From the NCBI RefSeq assembly GCF_003478035.1, contig NZ_QUEP01000027.1, positions 313 to 17,238 of the forward strand: DNA of 16,926 bases. Direction: 5' to 3'. Source of the stretch: Clostridium sp. OF03-18AA (lineage in GTDB: Bacteria > Bacillota > Clostridia > Lachnospirales > Lachnospiraceae). Position numbers and translations under genes: made by a program. Below are positions 1-7,112 of the stretch, piece by piece. How positions within the stretch are numbered: the stretch's first letter is position 1; each line of letters starts with the position of its first letter. The notes under the pieces are model-generated. The model did not search any database and was not told the origin of the DNA. It saw only the letters and a program-made list of their open reading frames with translations.

Positions 1-45
1 CCTCTGCTTGTAAGGCAGATGCTCTCCCAGCTGAGCTAAGACCCC
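1..45 (-). tRNA. tRNA-Val (anticodon UAC), 5' portion, cut by window edge
   Basis: Read on the minus strand from position 45, the sequence gives a 7-nt acceptor strand (GGGGTCT), the U8-A9 pair of bases, a GCTC/GAGC D-arm with the AGCTGGGA loop, and an anticodon arm TCTGC-CTTACAA-GCAGA whose loop reads UAC, which decodes valine. The variable loop, T-arm and acceptor 3' strand lie beyond position 1, so only about the first 45 nt are present. The D-arm and anticodon arm match the usual Firmicutes tRNA-Val closely. Other tRNA genes may follow to the left of the window. Confidence 0.95.
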
Positions 46-88
46 ATTACTTCCGGCTGACGTTTCCGTCAAGCGCGATTGCTTGTAC

Positions 89-117
89 AGTTTAACCTAT
101 TTTTTCGGAATTGTCAA
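89..117 (-). promoter_or_regulatory. Promoter of the tRNA-Val transcript
   Basis: On the minus strand a perfect -35 TTGACA (112-117) is followed after 17 bp by TAAACT (89-94). Transcription would start near position 82, about 37 nt before the tRNA 5' end at 45. It is a strong sigma-A type promoter, as expected for a stable RNA. Confidence 0.8.
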
Positions 118-203
118 CAGTTTTTTTAAATTTTTTGTGATGATATTTTTCCTTTTCTATACTACACGATTTTTAAAAAAGACTGACATCTTCTTTTTTT
201 CTC

Positions 204-233
204 TTGCATTCCCGATACATCTTGTTATATAGT
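204..233 (+). promoter_or_regulatory. Promoter of the small coiled-coil gene
   Basis: TTGCAT (204-209), an 18-bp spacer and TATAGT (228-233) resemble a sigma-A promoter. Start would be near 240, giving a leader of about 60 nt before the ATG at 300. The leader can form a small hairpin from GGAACCA and TGGaTTCC (about 244-262). Confidence 0.55.
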
Positions 234-299
234 ATAACGTATAGGGAACCAGTTTATGGATTCCAATATTATGAAACCTGCACAGGAGGGATTATCATT

Positions 300-521
300 A
301 TGCCAAGAGGAAGAAAGAAAGTCGAAGTTGCTCCGCAGGATCTTTTAAACGAGGTCCTCACTTCCATTGAAGAGACAGAGCAGAAATTAAAAACATTAAA
401 AATGCAGAAAAAGGACATCGAAAAACAGATCGAAGCTAAAGAGATGGCTGAATTATACGCGATCGTGAAAGAGAAAAACATGTCGATCGAAGATGTAAAA
501 ACGAAACTCGGCGCAGAATAA
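300..521 (+). CDS. Small coiled-coil protein with AT-hook-like N-terminus (DUF4315-like)
   Basis: This is a 73-residue protein of unknown function. The ATG at 300 is chosen because AGGAGGG (284-290) lies 9 nt upstream; the same frame runs open further 5' but that part overlaps the promoter and the ribosome site. Residues 2-7 (PRGRKK) resemble the AT-hook core PRGRP that inserts into the minor groove of AT-rich DNA. Residues about 15-52 are charged and heptad-like with Leu, Ile and Met at core positions, predicting a coiled coil. The tail (ELYAIVKEKNMSIEDVKTKL) resembles a short helical C-terminal module seen in small Clostridia proteins annotated as DUF4315, and the layout is loosely like H-NS-type proteins. 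The gene is monocistronic with its own promoter and terminator. A nucleoid-binding or regulatory role is an inference; the coding call itself is solid. Confidence 0.8.
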   Translation: MPRGRKKVEVAPQDLLNEVLTSIEETEQKLKTLKMQKKDIEKQIEAKEMAELYAIVKEKNMSIEDVKTKLGAE

Positions 522-544
522 GTTTTGCACTTCTGCCTGAACAT

Positions 545-596
545 AAAAGGAAGATCCACATTTCCCAGATATCAGAGATGCGGATCTTCCTTTTTT
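545..596 (+). terminator. Rho-independent terminator after the small coiled-coil gene, possibly bidirectional
   Basis: A perfect 13-bp inverted repeat (545-557 with 582-594, core GGAAGATCC/GGATCTTCC) is followed by a run of six T on the plus strand. The A-run on its left flank provides a weaker T-run on the minus strand, so it may also end the deo operon transcript coming from the right. Confidence 0.85.
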
Positions 597-610
597 ATTC
601 TATTTTACCT

Positions 611-622
611 GTTTCGCGAAAC
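611..622. repeat. Perfect 12-bp palindrome GTTTCGCGAAAC
   Basis: GTTTCGCGAAAC is its own reverse complement. It lies between the terminator and the end of deoB, where neither flanking gene needs a control site. It could be an operator half or a chance palindrome; nothing else supports a role. Confidence 0.3.
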
Positions 623-656
623 CAGCAGTCCCACGCAGATCTCAGTCAGGTCCCGA

Positions 657-1850
657 TCATTCTAATTCTTTTAAGATCGACTCCCCGATCATATTCTCCG
701 CTTTCTTCAGTCCGAAGTTATCGAGCACTGTCGCGCCGATGACACCGAAGGTCTTCTGTTCCTCAAACATTCCCTTCTCTTTCATAGATGGGGAATAGGC
801 AATAAATGGAACTTTTTCTCTCGTATGGTCTGTTCCCGTGTAAGTCGGATCATTTCCGTGATCCGCCGTTATCATCAAAAGATCACCTTCCCGGAGGTTT
901 TCAAGGAGTTCGCCAAGCTTCACATCAAAGCGCTCCAGTTCTTCCCCATAACCCACCGGATTTCTCCTGTGGCCCCAGAGGGCATCAAAATCCACGAGAT
1001 TCACAAAGCAGAGTCCCTTGAAATCCTTATCTTTGCAGACTTCAATCGTCTGTTCCATTCCATGGACGGAGCTCTTGGATCGGAATGCCTCCGTGATGCC
1101 CTGGCCGTCGAAGATATCCCGGATCTTTCCGACAGAGATCACATCGTATCCGTTGTCCTTTAAGATATCGAGCGCCGTTGTCCCGGTCGGCTTTAACGCA
1201 TAATCGTGGCGGTTGCTGGTGCGGACAAATTCGCCTTTCTTCTTTCCGACATAAGGTCTCGCGATGACGCGGCCCACGCGCCACTCTTCCTTCATCGTGA
1301 TCTCTCTGGCGATCTCGCAGCAGCGGTACAGCTCGTCAAGCCCGAATGTCTCCTCATTTCCGCAGATCTGAAGGACGGAATCGGCAGATGTATACACGAT
1401 CATGTGACCGGTAGCGATCTCCTCCTCTCCCAGCTCATCCAGGATCGCGGTTCCGCTGGCGCTCTTGTTTCCGATCACCTTGTGTCCGGTGCGTTTTTCC
1501 AGCTCCTCGATCAGCTCTTTCGGGAATCCATGATCCGTGAACGTCTTAAAAGGCTTCGTCGTGTAGATCCCCATCATCTCCCAGTGGCCGGTCATCGTAT
1601 CTTTGCCGTTGCTCGCCTCCGAGAATTTTGTGAACCGTCCCATCGGCGCATCCACCGGGTCCACGCCCTTTAACGGTCTTAAGTTTGCGATCCCGAGTTT
1701 CTGAAGATTCGGGATATTGAAATGTTCCATATGTTCCGCGATGTGTCCGAGAGTGTCCACTCCCACATCTCCAAATTTTTCAGAATCCGGCATTGCACCG
1801 GTTCCGAGTGAATCAATTACGATCGTAAAGATCCGATTATATTTCGGCAT
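657..1850 (-). CDS. deoB: Phosphopentomutase DeoB
   Basis: The 397-residue protein interconverts ribose or deoxyribose 1-phosphate and 5-phosphate in the cytosol, linking nucleoside phosphorolysis to sugar catabolism. It belongs to the alkaline-phosphatase-like two-metal superfamily and has normal length for bacterial DeoB. The expected residues are present: Asp13 in VIDSLGTG, the phosphorylated Thr85 in [11 protein letters not shown], Asp289 and His294 in [11 protein letters not shown], Asp330-His331 in TADHGND, and His342 in TDHTRE. The start ATG at 1850 lies inside the end of deoC (14-nt overlap), implying translational coupling. It is the last gene of the cdd-deoC-deoB operon. Identification is secure. 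Confidence 0.97.
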   Translation of the reverse strand: MPKYNRIFTIVIDSLGTGAMPDSEKFGDVGVDTLGHIAEHMEHFNIPNLQKLGIANLRPLKGVDPVDAPMGRFTKFSEASNGKDTMTGHWEMMGIYTTKPFKTFTDHGFPKELIEELEKRTGHKVIGNKSASGTAILDELGEEEIATGHMIVYTSADSVLQICGNEETFGLDELYRCCEIAREITMKEEWRVGRVIARPYVGKKKGEFVRTSNRHDYALKPTGTTALDILKDNGYDVISVGKIRDIFDGQGITEAFRSKSSVHGMEQTIEVCKDKDFKGLCFVNLVDFDALWGHRRNPVGYGEELERFDVKLGELLENLREGDLLMITADHGNDPTYTGTDHTREKVPFIAYSPSMKEKGMFEEQKTFGVIGATVLDNFGLKKAENMIGESILKELE

Positions 1851-2508
1851 CTAAATCTACCCCTTTCTTTGCCTGTTCTACAAGTCTGCTTGTTCCGAGG
1901 CGGTCAGCCCCCAGACGGACAAACTCCGCCGCATCGCAAAAGTCTGCGATACCGCCGGCCGCCTTGATCTTCTTTTCTGCGGCCATGTGGGCCTTCATGA
2001 GCGCCACATCCGGCTTTGTCGCCCCTGCGGCGGAAAATCCTGTGGATGTCTTGATAAAGTCCGCGTCTGAGGCTGATACAGTCTCACACATCTTTATCTT
2101 CTCCTCCTCTGTGAGGAGACATGTCTCGATGATGACTTTCAGGATATGATCGCCGCAGACCTCTTTCAGGGAGTTGATCTCTTCCAGGATCTTATCGTAC
2201 TGTCCCATTTTGACCCAGCCGATATTGATCACCATATCGATCTCCTCCGCCCCGTCCTTCAACGCCTCTTTCGTCTCAAACACTTTGACCGCCGTCGTGT
2301 TGTACCCGTTCGGAAATCCGATCACGGTACAGACCGGCATCTTCTCTCCGAGGTACTCCGAAGCCTGCTTTACGAAAGACGGCGGGATGCAGACCGACGC
2401 GGTCCCGAATTTCACCGCATCATCGCAAATCTCCCGGATCTGTTCCCAGGTGGACGGCTGCTTTAATAATGTATGGTCCACTCTCTTTAAAACATCTCTG
2501 TATGTCAT
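1837..2508 (-). CDS. deoC: Deoxyribose-phosphate aldolase DeoC
   Basis: The 223-residue cytosolic TIM-barrel enzyme cleaves 2-deoxyribose 5-phosphate to glyceraldehyde 3-phosphate and acetaldehyde. It is a class I aldolase: the Schiff-base lysine is Lys153 in FIKTSTGF, with the partner residues Asp91 (EIDMVIN) and Lys182 (IKAAGGI). The length matches the short Gram-positive type. An AGGAA-type ribosome site precedes the ATG at 2508. It is 37 nt downstream of cdd and overlaps deoB by 14 nt, so it sits in the middle of the salvage operon and acts on the DeoB product. Identification is secure. Confidence 0.97.
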   Translation of the reverse strand: MTYRDVLKRVDHTLLKQPSTWEQIREICDDAVKFGTASVCIPPSFVKQASEYLGEKMPVCTVIGFPNGYNTTAVKVFETKEALKDGAEEIDMVINIGWVKMGQYDKILEEINSLKEVCGDHILKVIIETCLLTEEEKIKMCETVSASDADFIKTSTGFSAAGATKPDVALMKAHMAAEKKIKAAGGIADFCDAAEFVRLGADRLGTSRLVEQAKKGVDLDAEI

Positions 2509-2545
2509 TTTTCTTATCGTTCCTTTCCGCTTCTTTTCCGGCGGC

Positions 2546-2962
2546 TCAAATTTCCAGCGCTTTCCCTGTAAATCCGAGCGGAAGAAGCTCCTTCAAAAGG
2601 TATTCCCGGATCTCGCCCGCGCCATTCATGAGGATGATCCGGAACGTCTCCGGATCGCAGAATTCCGCCATCACCTGGCGGCAGACGCCGCAGGGCGTGC
2701 AGAAATTTTCCGGTTCTTTTCCTTTTGGACCTCCGACGATGGCGATCGCCCGGAATTCTGTTTTTCCTTCACTGACTGCCTTAAAAATCGCCGTGCGCTC
2801 CGCACAGTTTGTCGCCGGGTACGCCGCATTTTCAATATTGCAGCCGGTAAATACCCTGCCATCCGCGCAGAGGAGCGCCGCTCCGACGGCAAAACCGGAG
2901 TACGGGCAATACGCCTGTTTTCTGGCCTTCAATGCTTCCATGACCAGCTCTCTATTTTCCAT
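2546..2962 (-). CDS. cdd: Cytidine deaminase
   Basis: The 138-residue enzyme deaminates cytidine and deoxycytidine to uridine and deoxyuridine. Zinc ligands Cys53, Cys91 and Cys94 and the proton-shuttling Glu55 lie in TNCAERTAIF and TPCGVCRQ, the signature of the small homotetrameric class. The start ATG at 2962 is supported by GGGAGG six nt upstream. It is the first gene of the operon, reading from the promoter at 3011-3039. Its product needs a pyrimidine or uridine phosphorylase to give the DeoB substrate; none is encoded in this operon, so that step must come from elsewhere. Confidence 0.97.
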   Translation of the reverse strand: MENRELVMEALKARKQAYCPYSGFAVGAALLCADGRVFTGCNIENAAYPATNCAERTAIFKAVSEGKTEFRAIAIVGGPKGKEPENFCTPCGVCRQVMAEFCDPETFRIILMNGAGEIREYLLKELLPLGFTGKALEI

Positions 2963-3010
2963 GAATTTCCTCCCTTCCGGTCCGAAAATCCGAATATTCT
3001 ATGTTCTCTT

Positions 3011-3039
3011 ACCATACCATAAACACGGAGCAATGTCAA
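3011..3039 (-). promoter_or_regulatory. Promoter of the cdd-deoC-deoB operon
   Basis: On the minus strand a consensus TTGACA (3034-3039) is separated by 17 bp from TATGGT (3011-3016), with a TGG extension just before the -10 box. Transcription would start near 3004, leaving a leader of about 42 nt before the cdd ATG. Palindromic sequences start about 35 bp upstream of the -35 box (3073 onward) and could hold an operator. Confidence 0.85.
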
Positions 3040-3072
3040 AGCAGCTTCCGGCACCCCCGGACATTCCCCGCC

Positions 3073-3265
3073 CAGGAAATTCCTGCCCGCGGAACACTTT
3101 CTGACACCTTTGTTACAGTACACGGGCACTCCATGCCTGCATACTGTAACAGGATTTTGCCGATGCTTCGCATTCCGAATCGGCAAAATCTGCGACCACA
3201 ACGGTATTGTACGGAATTTTCAGTTCAGAAAATTCCTACCCGTAAAAAGTAACACCTTTCTTACG
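3073..3265. repeat. Cluster of inverted repeats between divergent promoters, with a duplicated segment
   Basis: No gene is seen here. Five inverted repeats lie one after another: CAGGAA-A-TTCCTG (3073-3085); GTTACAGTA (3112-3120) with TACTGTAAC (3142-3150); GATTTTGCCGAT (3153-3164) with ATCGGCAAAATC (3179-3190); GGAATTTTC (3213-3221) with GAAAATTCC (3228-3236); and an imperfect CGTAAAAAG/CTTTcTTACG (3241-3265). In addition the segment 3077-3116 is repeated imperfectly at 3230-3264: AAATTCCTrCCCG and TrACACCTTTsTTAC match with one and two differences, and the stretch between them is five nt shorter in the second copy. The block may be a dispersed intergenic repeat or a regulatory array for the two flanking promoters. 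Confidence 0.7.
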
Positions 3266-3291
3266 TTTCGATAAAAATTTATTCATGGGGG

Positions 3292-3320
3292 TTGAAACCG
3301 CAAAACCAAAGTGCTATAAT
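3292..3320 (+). promoter_or_regulatory. Promoter of the PAP2-family gene
   Basis: TTGAAA (3292-3297), a 17-bp spacer and a consensus TATAAT (3315-3320) preceded by TGC, an extended -10, make a strong sigma-A promoter. Transcription should start near 3327, giving a leader of about 64 nt. The -35 TTG could be misread as a start codon of the downstream frame, but it lies upstream of the transcript. Confidence 0.85.
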
Positions 3321-3390
3321 GTGGCAACATAAAGGAAATATGACAAAATTGTTACAGAACATAAATTCAGAAAATAAAGGAGGTCATCCT

Positions 3391-4038
3391 TTGAAAAAGC
3401 TGATAAAAAAATACGGACATATATGGATGTTATCCTACGCATTCATCTATCTTCCCTGGTTCTCAAGACTCCAGGAAAATGTGAACAAGCCTTACCACGT
3501 CATGCACACGGCGCTCGACGATCTGATCCCGTTCAACGAATATTTTATCGTCCCTTACCTGATGTGGTTTTTGTACGTTGCCGCGACCATCGCGTTTTTC
3601 TTCTTTAAAAACCGCGATGACTATTACAGGCTCTGCACTTTCCTCTTCACAGGAATGACGATCAGTCTTCTCGTCTGCACCCTGTTCCCGAACGGAACAG
3701 ATTTCCGTCCGGCGATCGATCCGGATAAGAACATCTTCTGTTATCTGGTATCGAGACTCTGGAGCATCGATCCATGTATCAACGTTTTCCCGAGCATCCA
3801 CGTTTACAACTCCGTGGGTGTTCACATCGCGATCTGCCACAGCGAGGAATTAAAGAAACACCCGATGATCGTCCGGGCATCCGGCGTTCTGATGGTTTTG
3901 ATCTGCCTCGCAACGATGTTCTTAAAACAGCACTCCGTCATCGATGTCGTCGGTTCACTCTTAATGGCATCCGTCATCTATCCGATCGCTTATGCACCGG
4001 AGGCGGAGAAGAAGAAAAAATACGAGACGAGCTTCTAA
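3391..4038 (+). CDS. PAP2-family integral membrane protein (lipid phosphatase or phosphotransferase)
   Basis: The start is taken as TTG at 3391 because AAAGGAGG (3377-3384) sits 6 nt upstream; an in-frame ATG at 3340 has a weaker site and would leave a leader of only about 13 nt. The 215-residue product has about six hydrophobic segments, near residues 8-24, 51-72, 81-99, 131-149, 163-178 and 183-201. PAP2 signatures are visible: FRP (105-107), FPSIH (133-137) in place of the classical PSGH, and KQHSVID (179-185), supplying His137, His181 and Asp185. The classical Ser-Arg of the third motif is Ala174-Thr175 here, as tends to be the case in the PAP2 branch related to inositolphosphotransferases. 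The family removes or transfers phosphate groups on isoprenoid or glycero lipids at the membrane; the actual substrate cannot be told. The gene is monocistronic with its own promoter and terminator. Confidence 0.85.
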   Translation: MKKLIKKYGHIWMLSYAFIYLPWFSRLQENVNKPYHVMHTALDDLIPFNEYFIVPYLMWFLYVAATIAFFFFKNRDDYYRLCTFLFTGMTISLLVCTLFPNGTDFRPAIDPDKNIFCYLVSRLWSIDPCINVFPSIHVYNSVGVHIAICHSEELKKHPMIVRASGVLMVLICLATMFLKQHSVIDVVGSLLMASVIYPIAYAPEAEKKKKYETSF

Positions 4039-4058
4039 TAAGGATTCAGAAATATTTG

Positions 4059-4088
4059 CAGGGCAGCTTTTCAGCTGTCCTGTTTTTT
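4059..4088 (+). terminator. Rho-independent terminator of the PAP2-family gene
   Basis: CAGGGCAGCT (4059-4068) pairs with AGCTGTCCTG (4073-4082) over 10 bp including one G-U pair, around a TTTC loop, followed by six T (4083-4088). It begins 21 nt after the stop codon. Confidence 0.9.
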
Positions 4089-4089
4089 C

Positions 4090-4196
4090 GCGCGAAGATG
4101 AAGATCGTCGCAGGCGACCGCGCTCAGCGCGAGAATGTTCCAAGACACATTCGGTCCTCTCCCCACTGTCTCCCGGGTCTAACTTCATCTTCACGC
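4090..4196. repeat. Compact multi-hairpin intergenic element of unknown nature
   Basis: An outer stem (4090-4103 with 4183-4196) has 13 pairs and one mismatch, core GAAGATGAAG/CTTCATCTTC. Inside it three further hairpins sit in a row: GTCGC-AG-GCGAC (4107-4118), CGCGCT-C-AGCGCG (4119-4131) and GAATGT/ACATTC (4133-4152). No open frame fits and there is no T-run directly after the outer stem on either strand, so it is not a simple terminator. TGTTTTTT occurs on both sides (4081-4088 and 4221-4228). It could be a structured RNA or a small palindromic dispersed element. Confidence 0.6.
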
Positions 4197-4251
4197 AAGT
4201 GTCCGGTTCCGGTCTGCCAGTGTTTTTTATCCAGAATTTTTACTGCTATAG

Positions 4252-4300
4252 AAAAACAGCCGCCCTCCTGCACGCTTCACGCGCGCAAAAAGGCGGCTGT
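4252..4300 (-). terminator. Terminator of the aminopeptidase-dehydrogenase transcript
   Basis: On the minus strand ACAGCCGCC (4292-4300) pairs with GGCGGCTGT (4256-4264), giving a 9-bp GC-rich stem followed by TTTTTC. It starts 15 nt after the stop codon of the dehydrogenase gene. The loop is long, with GC-rich bases that can pair partially. Confidence 0.85.
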
Positions 4301-4315
4301 CTTACTATTCCGGAT

Positions 4316-5296
4316 CTACTTCCGGTACCCGGTCGCAAAATCCACCACATTCCGGTACGGTGTCCCGTTCGCCCACGCCGCGAGATTCTCTCCCGCGATC
4401 CTTACGATCCGCTCAAATGTCTCCGGAAGGAAGAAGTTTCCGGCCACATGAGGCGTGATCACGAGGTTTCCGAGGTCCCAGAGCGGACTGTCCGCCGGAA
4501 GCGGTTCCGGCTCCGTCACATCGAGTCCGCAGCCGCCGAGATGTCCCTCTTTTAAGACCTTGTAAAGTCCCTCCGGGTCAACGGCATTTCCGCGTCCGAC
4601 GTTGATCAGGTACGCGCCCTTTTTCATCAGGCGCAGTCTTCTCTCGTCCATGATGTGGTTTGTAGCGTCTCCGCCCGGAAGCACCATCGCAACGATATCT
4701 GCTCTTCCGAGAAGCTCGTCCAGATCGTCCATCGTATGCTGCTCATCCAGATAATCCGGTTTATTACGGTTCGTGCGGCGGACACCGATCACATGAGCGC
4801 CGAGTGCATGGCACTTTCTCGCGTAATCCCCGCCGATATCTCCGAGTCCGAGCACCAGGATCGTCGAACCTTCCACAGAGGTGATATTTCCCATGGACTG
4901 CCATATGTGCTTTGCCTGGTTCGCATGATACTGGTTAAAACGGCGGATCAGATCAAAAGTCAGCGCCAGCATATGTTCCGATACGGCAAGCCCGTAAGCA
5001 CCCGTCGCATTTGCGAGCACCGCCTGTTCCGGAAGGATCCCCGGTTTGATGTACTGGTCTGCACCGGCAGAGTTTAACTGGAACAGTTCCAGATTTTTCG
5101 CCTCTTTTACAAGTGCCGGATCGACATTTCCGATGATCACGTTTGCCTCTTTTACATCCTCCACCGTGACATCACTGCCGTTCACATAGCGGACGCAGCA
5201 GTTTTTGTTGCCAGATGCAGCTTTCTCTTCCAGGAACTTTTTATGATCCTCATTTACCGGGATCACCACAAGGATATTTTTCTCTAGATCCGCCAT
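4316..5296 (-). CDS. D-2-hydroxyacid dehydrogenase, NAD(P)-dependent
   Basis: The ATG at 5296 is chosen over an upstream in-frame ATG at 5338 because GGGGAGGA lies just before it; it overlaps the end of the aminopeptidase gene by 13 nt. The 326-residue cytosolic enzyme reduces 2-keto acids to D-2-hydroxy acids or the reverse. The Rossmann dinucleotide site is VLGLGDIGGDYA (GLGDIG at residues 150-155). The catalytic trio of the family is present: Arg235 in NVGRG, Glu264 in DVTEPEPLP and His283 in TPHVAG. An Arg-Arg pair after the second Rossmann strand (GVRRT, 171-175) where an acidic residue often selects NAD hints at NADP preference; this is an inference. Substrate is not determinable; glyoxylate, hydroxypyruvate or branched keto acids are all possible. 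Confidence 0.9.
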   Translation of the reverse strand: MADLEKNILVVIPVNEDHKKFLEEKAASGNKNCCVRYVNGSDVTVEDVKEANVIIGNVDPALVKEAKNLELFQLNSAGADQYIKPGILPEQAVLANATGAYGLAVSEHMLALTFDLIRRFNQYHANQAKHIWQSMGNITSVEGSTILVLGLGDIGGDYARKCHALGAHVIGVRRTNRNKPDYLDEQHTMDDLDELLGRADIVAMVLPGGDATNHIMDERRLRLMKKGAYLINVGRGNAVDPEGLYKVLKEGHLGGCGLDVTEPEPLPADSPLWDLGNLVITPHVAGNFFLPETFERIVRIAGENLAAWANGTPYRNVVDFATGYRK

Positions 5297-7095
5297 GTAT
5301 AATCCTCCCCGATCGGTCTTGTCGCCTCTTTTAACCACTCATTCTCCTCCTCCGTCATAAACGGTGAAAGTTTCTCGTAGACCGCTTTATGGTACTCATT
5401 TAAGTTTCTCACATCGGATGGCTCCATCACGGAAATGTCCACCGCGTCGAGATCGATCGGCGCGAAAGTCATGTTCTCAAAGCACATGAACTGGCCGTAC
5501 TCGTTCTTTTCCGCTTTTCTGCACATCGTCAGGTTCTCGGTACGGATGCCGTGGCTTCCCTCAATATAAAGTCCCGGCTCGTCCGAAGTCAGCATTCCCT
5601 CTTCCAGGACGCAGGAGTCCTGGCGCTCCGGAACGATGCGCCAGCGGATGCCGTTCGGGCGCTCATGAACCGCAGACAGGAAGCCGACGCCGTGACCGGT
5701 GCCATGGTTGAAGTCGAGTCCGCGCTCCCAGAGCGGGCCTCTTGCCAGATAGTCCACATTGAGTCCGCGGCAGCCATATAAGAATTTCGCATGCATCAGA
5801 CGCAGCATTCCCATCATGACAAGCGTGAAATGAACCTTCATCTCGTCCGTGACATGGCCGATCGCGATCGTTCTCGTCACGTCCGTGGTTCCCTCATAAT
5901 ACTGTCCGCCGGAGTCAACAAGATAGAATCCGTCTGTTCCGACCGGGCTCTCCTGCTCCTTTGTCGCGTGGTAATGGCACATCGCGGCGTTGGATCCGAA
6001 TGCGGAGATCGTCGTGAAGCTCGGTCCGAGATAACCTTCCTGGGCTTTCCGGTAATCCTCAAGACGCTCTGCAGCTTCTGTCTCCGTGAGAGCGACCTTT
6101 CCGGCGTTTTTCTTCATCCAGTACAGGAATTTTGTCAGGGCAACGCCGTCCTTTAAATGGGCCTTGCGGAGGTTTTCCATCTCCACCGGGTTCTTCACCG
6201 CCTTCATGAGGGAAGTCGGGTTCATGGCCTCCACAACGCGGTTGGATGCGTCGATCTTCTTATAGAGGGCAAAGTTTACCTTCTCCGGTTCCAGGAGAAC
6301 CGTCTCATTCTTTAACTCCGCCACCGCATCATAGATCGCGTCGTATTTTTCGATCGTCACATGATTCTTTTCAAAATAATCGCGCAGCTCCGGAGAGAAT
6401 TTACGGCTGACGATAAAGAGTCTCGCCTCGTCTTCCGTAATCAGGGCAAACGCCGGTGCGAGCACATTTCCGTCATCCGAATTCTTGCGGATATTGAAGA
6501 GCCATGCGATATCGTCAAGGCTTGATAAGATGTGGACGGACGCATTCTTCTCATCCATCTCGGATCTGAGGCGGATCAGTTTTTCCGTCACAGTCTCACC
6601 TGCATATTTCACATCGAGAGTCCAGACTTCCGGTGCCGGAAGGATCGGGCGTTCTTCCCATACTTCCCCGGCAAGGTCATCCCCCACGGAGAGAGTCGCG
6701 TGTTTCTTCGCCATCATCGCCTCAAATTTTCTTCCCTGGGCTGCATTGACCACGCGGCCGTCAAAGCCTAAAACTCCACCTTCCGGCATATGATCCGTCA
6801 GGTATTCCTCGATCGTCGGAACGCCTTCCTCTCCCATCGCCATCAGACGTGTGTCCTGACCTTCCAGCTCTCTCTTTGCCTGAACGAAATATCTTCCGTC
6901 CGTCCACATGCCGGAAAAAGCCTGGGTGATCACCATGGTCCCCGCGGAACCTGTGAAGCCGGACAGGAATGCGCGGCATTTGAAATAGTCCTCCACATAC
7001 TCAGAATCGTGGAAATCGGAAGACGGAACATAGTACGCGTCCACATTTCTCACTTTCATCAGGGTCCTGAGTTCCCTCAAACGTTCATTTGCCAT
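5284..7095 (-). CDS. Xaa-Pro aminopeptidase (aminopeptidase P, family M24B, long form)
   Basis: The ATG at 7095 is preceded by GGAGG with 7-nt spacing, and gives MANERLREL; an upstream ATG at 7134 lacks such support. The 603-residue length matches the three-domain form known from eukaryotic XPNPEP1 rather than the roughly 440-residue E. coli PepP. Two creatinase-like N-terminal domains (about 1-300) precede the pita-bread catalytic domain. The dimetal ligands are all visible: Asp394 (LVDSGG), Asp405 (TTDVTRT), His468 (GTGHGVG), Glu506 (SDEPGLY) and Glu520 (IRTEN). It removes an N-terminal residue next to proline, in the cytosol, as no signal peptide is present. It is 143 nt downstream of asnA, after a long hairpin, and overlaps the dehydrogenase gene. 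Confidence 0.95.
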   Translation of the reverse strand: MANERLRELRTLMKVRNVDAYYVPSSDFHDSEYVEDYFKCRAFLSGFTGSAGTMVITQAFSGMWTDGRYFVQAKRELEGQDTRLMAMGEEGVPTIEEYLTDHMPEGGVLGFDGRVVNAAQGRKFEAMMAKKHATLSVGDDLAGEVWEERPILPAPEVWTLDVKYAGETVTEKLIRLRSEMDEKNASVHILSSLDDIAWLFNIRKNSDDGNVLAPAFALITEDEARLFIVSRKFSPELRDYFEKNHVTIEKYDAIYDAVAELKNETVLLEPEKVNFALYKKIDASNRVVEAMNPTSLMKAVKNPVEMENLRKAHLKDGVALTKFLYWMKKNAGKVALTETEAAERLEDYRKAQEGYLGPSFTTISAFGSNAAMCHYHATKEQESPVGTDGFYLVDSGGQYYEGTTDVTRTIAIGHVTDEMKVHFTLVMMGMLRLMHAKFLYGCRGLNVDYLARGPLWERGLDFNHGTGHGVGFLSAVHERPNGIRWRIVPERQDSCVLEEGMLTSDEPGLYIEGSHGIRTENLTMCRKAEKNEYGQFMCFENMTFAPIDLDAVDISVMEPSDVRNLNEYHKAVYEKLSPFMTEEENEWLKEATRPIGEDYTWRI

Positions 7096-7112
7096 TTTTT
7101 TACCTCCATAAG

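Noticed and set aside
2174..3022. Plus-strand open frame of 282 codons
   Set aside because: It lies antisense to deoC and cdd, both certain by catalytic motifs, has no ribosome site, and its translation is a low-complexity shadow rich in Ser, Arg and Phe.
3292..3390. Extended N-terminus of the PAP2 protein from TTG at 3292 or ATG at 3340
   Set aside because: The 3292 TTG is part of the -35 box, and the 3340 ATG has a weaker ribosome site than AAAGGAGG before the TTG at 3391.
3774..4451. Plus-strand open frame of 225 codons
   Set aside because: It runs through the PAP2 gene, its terminator, the hairpin element and the end of the dehydrogenase gene, so it cannot be a single gene.
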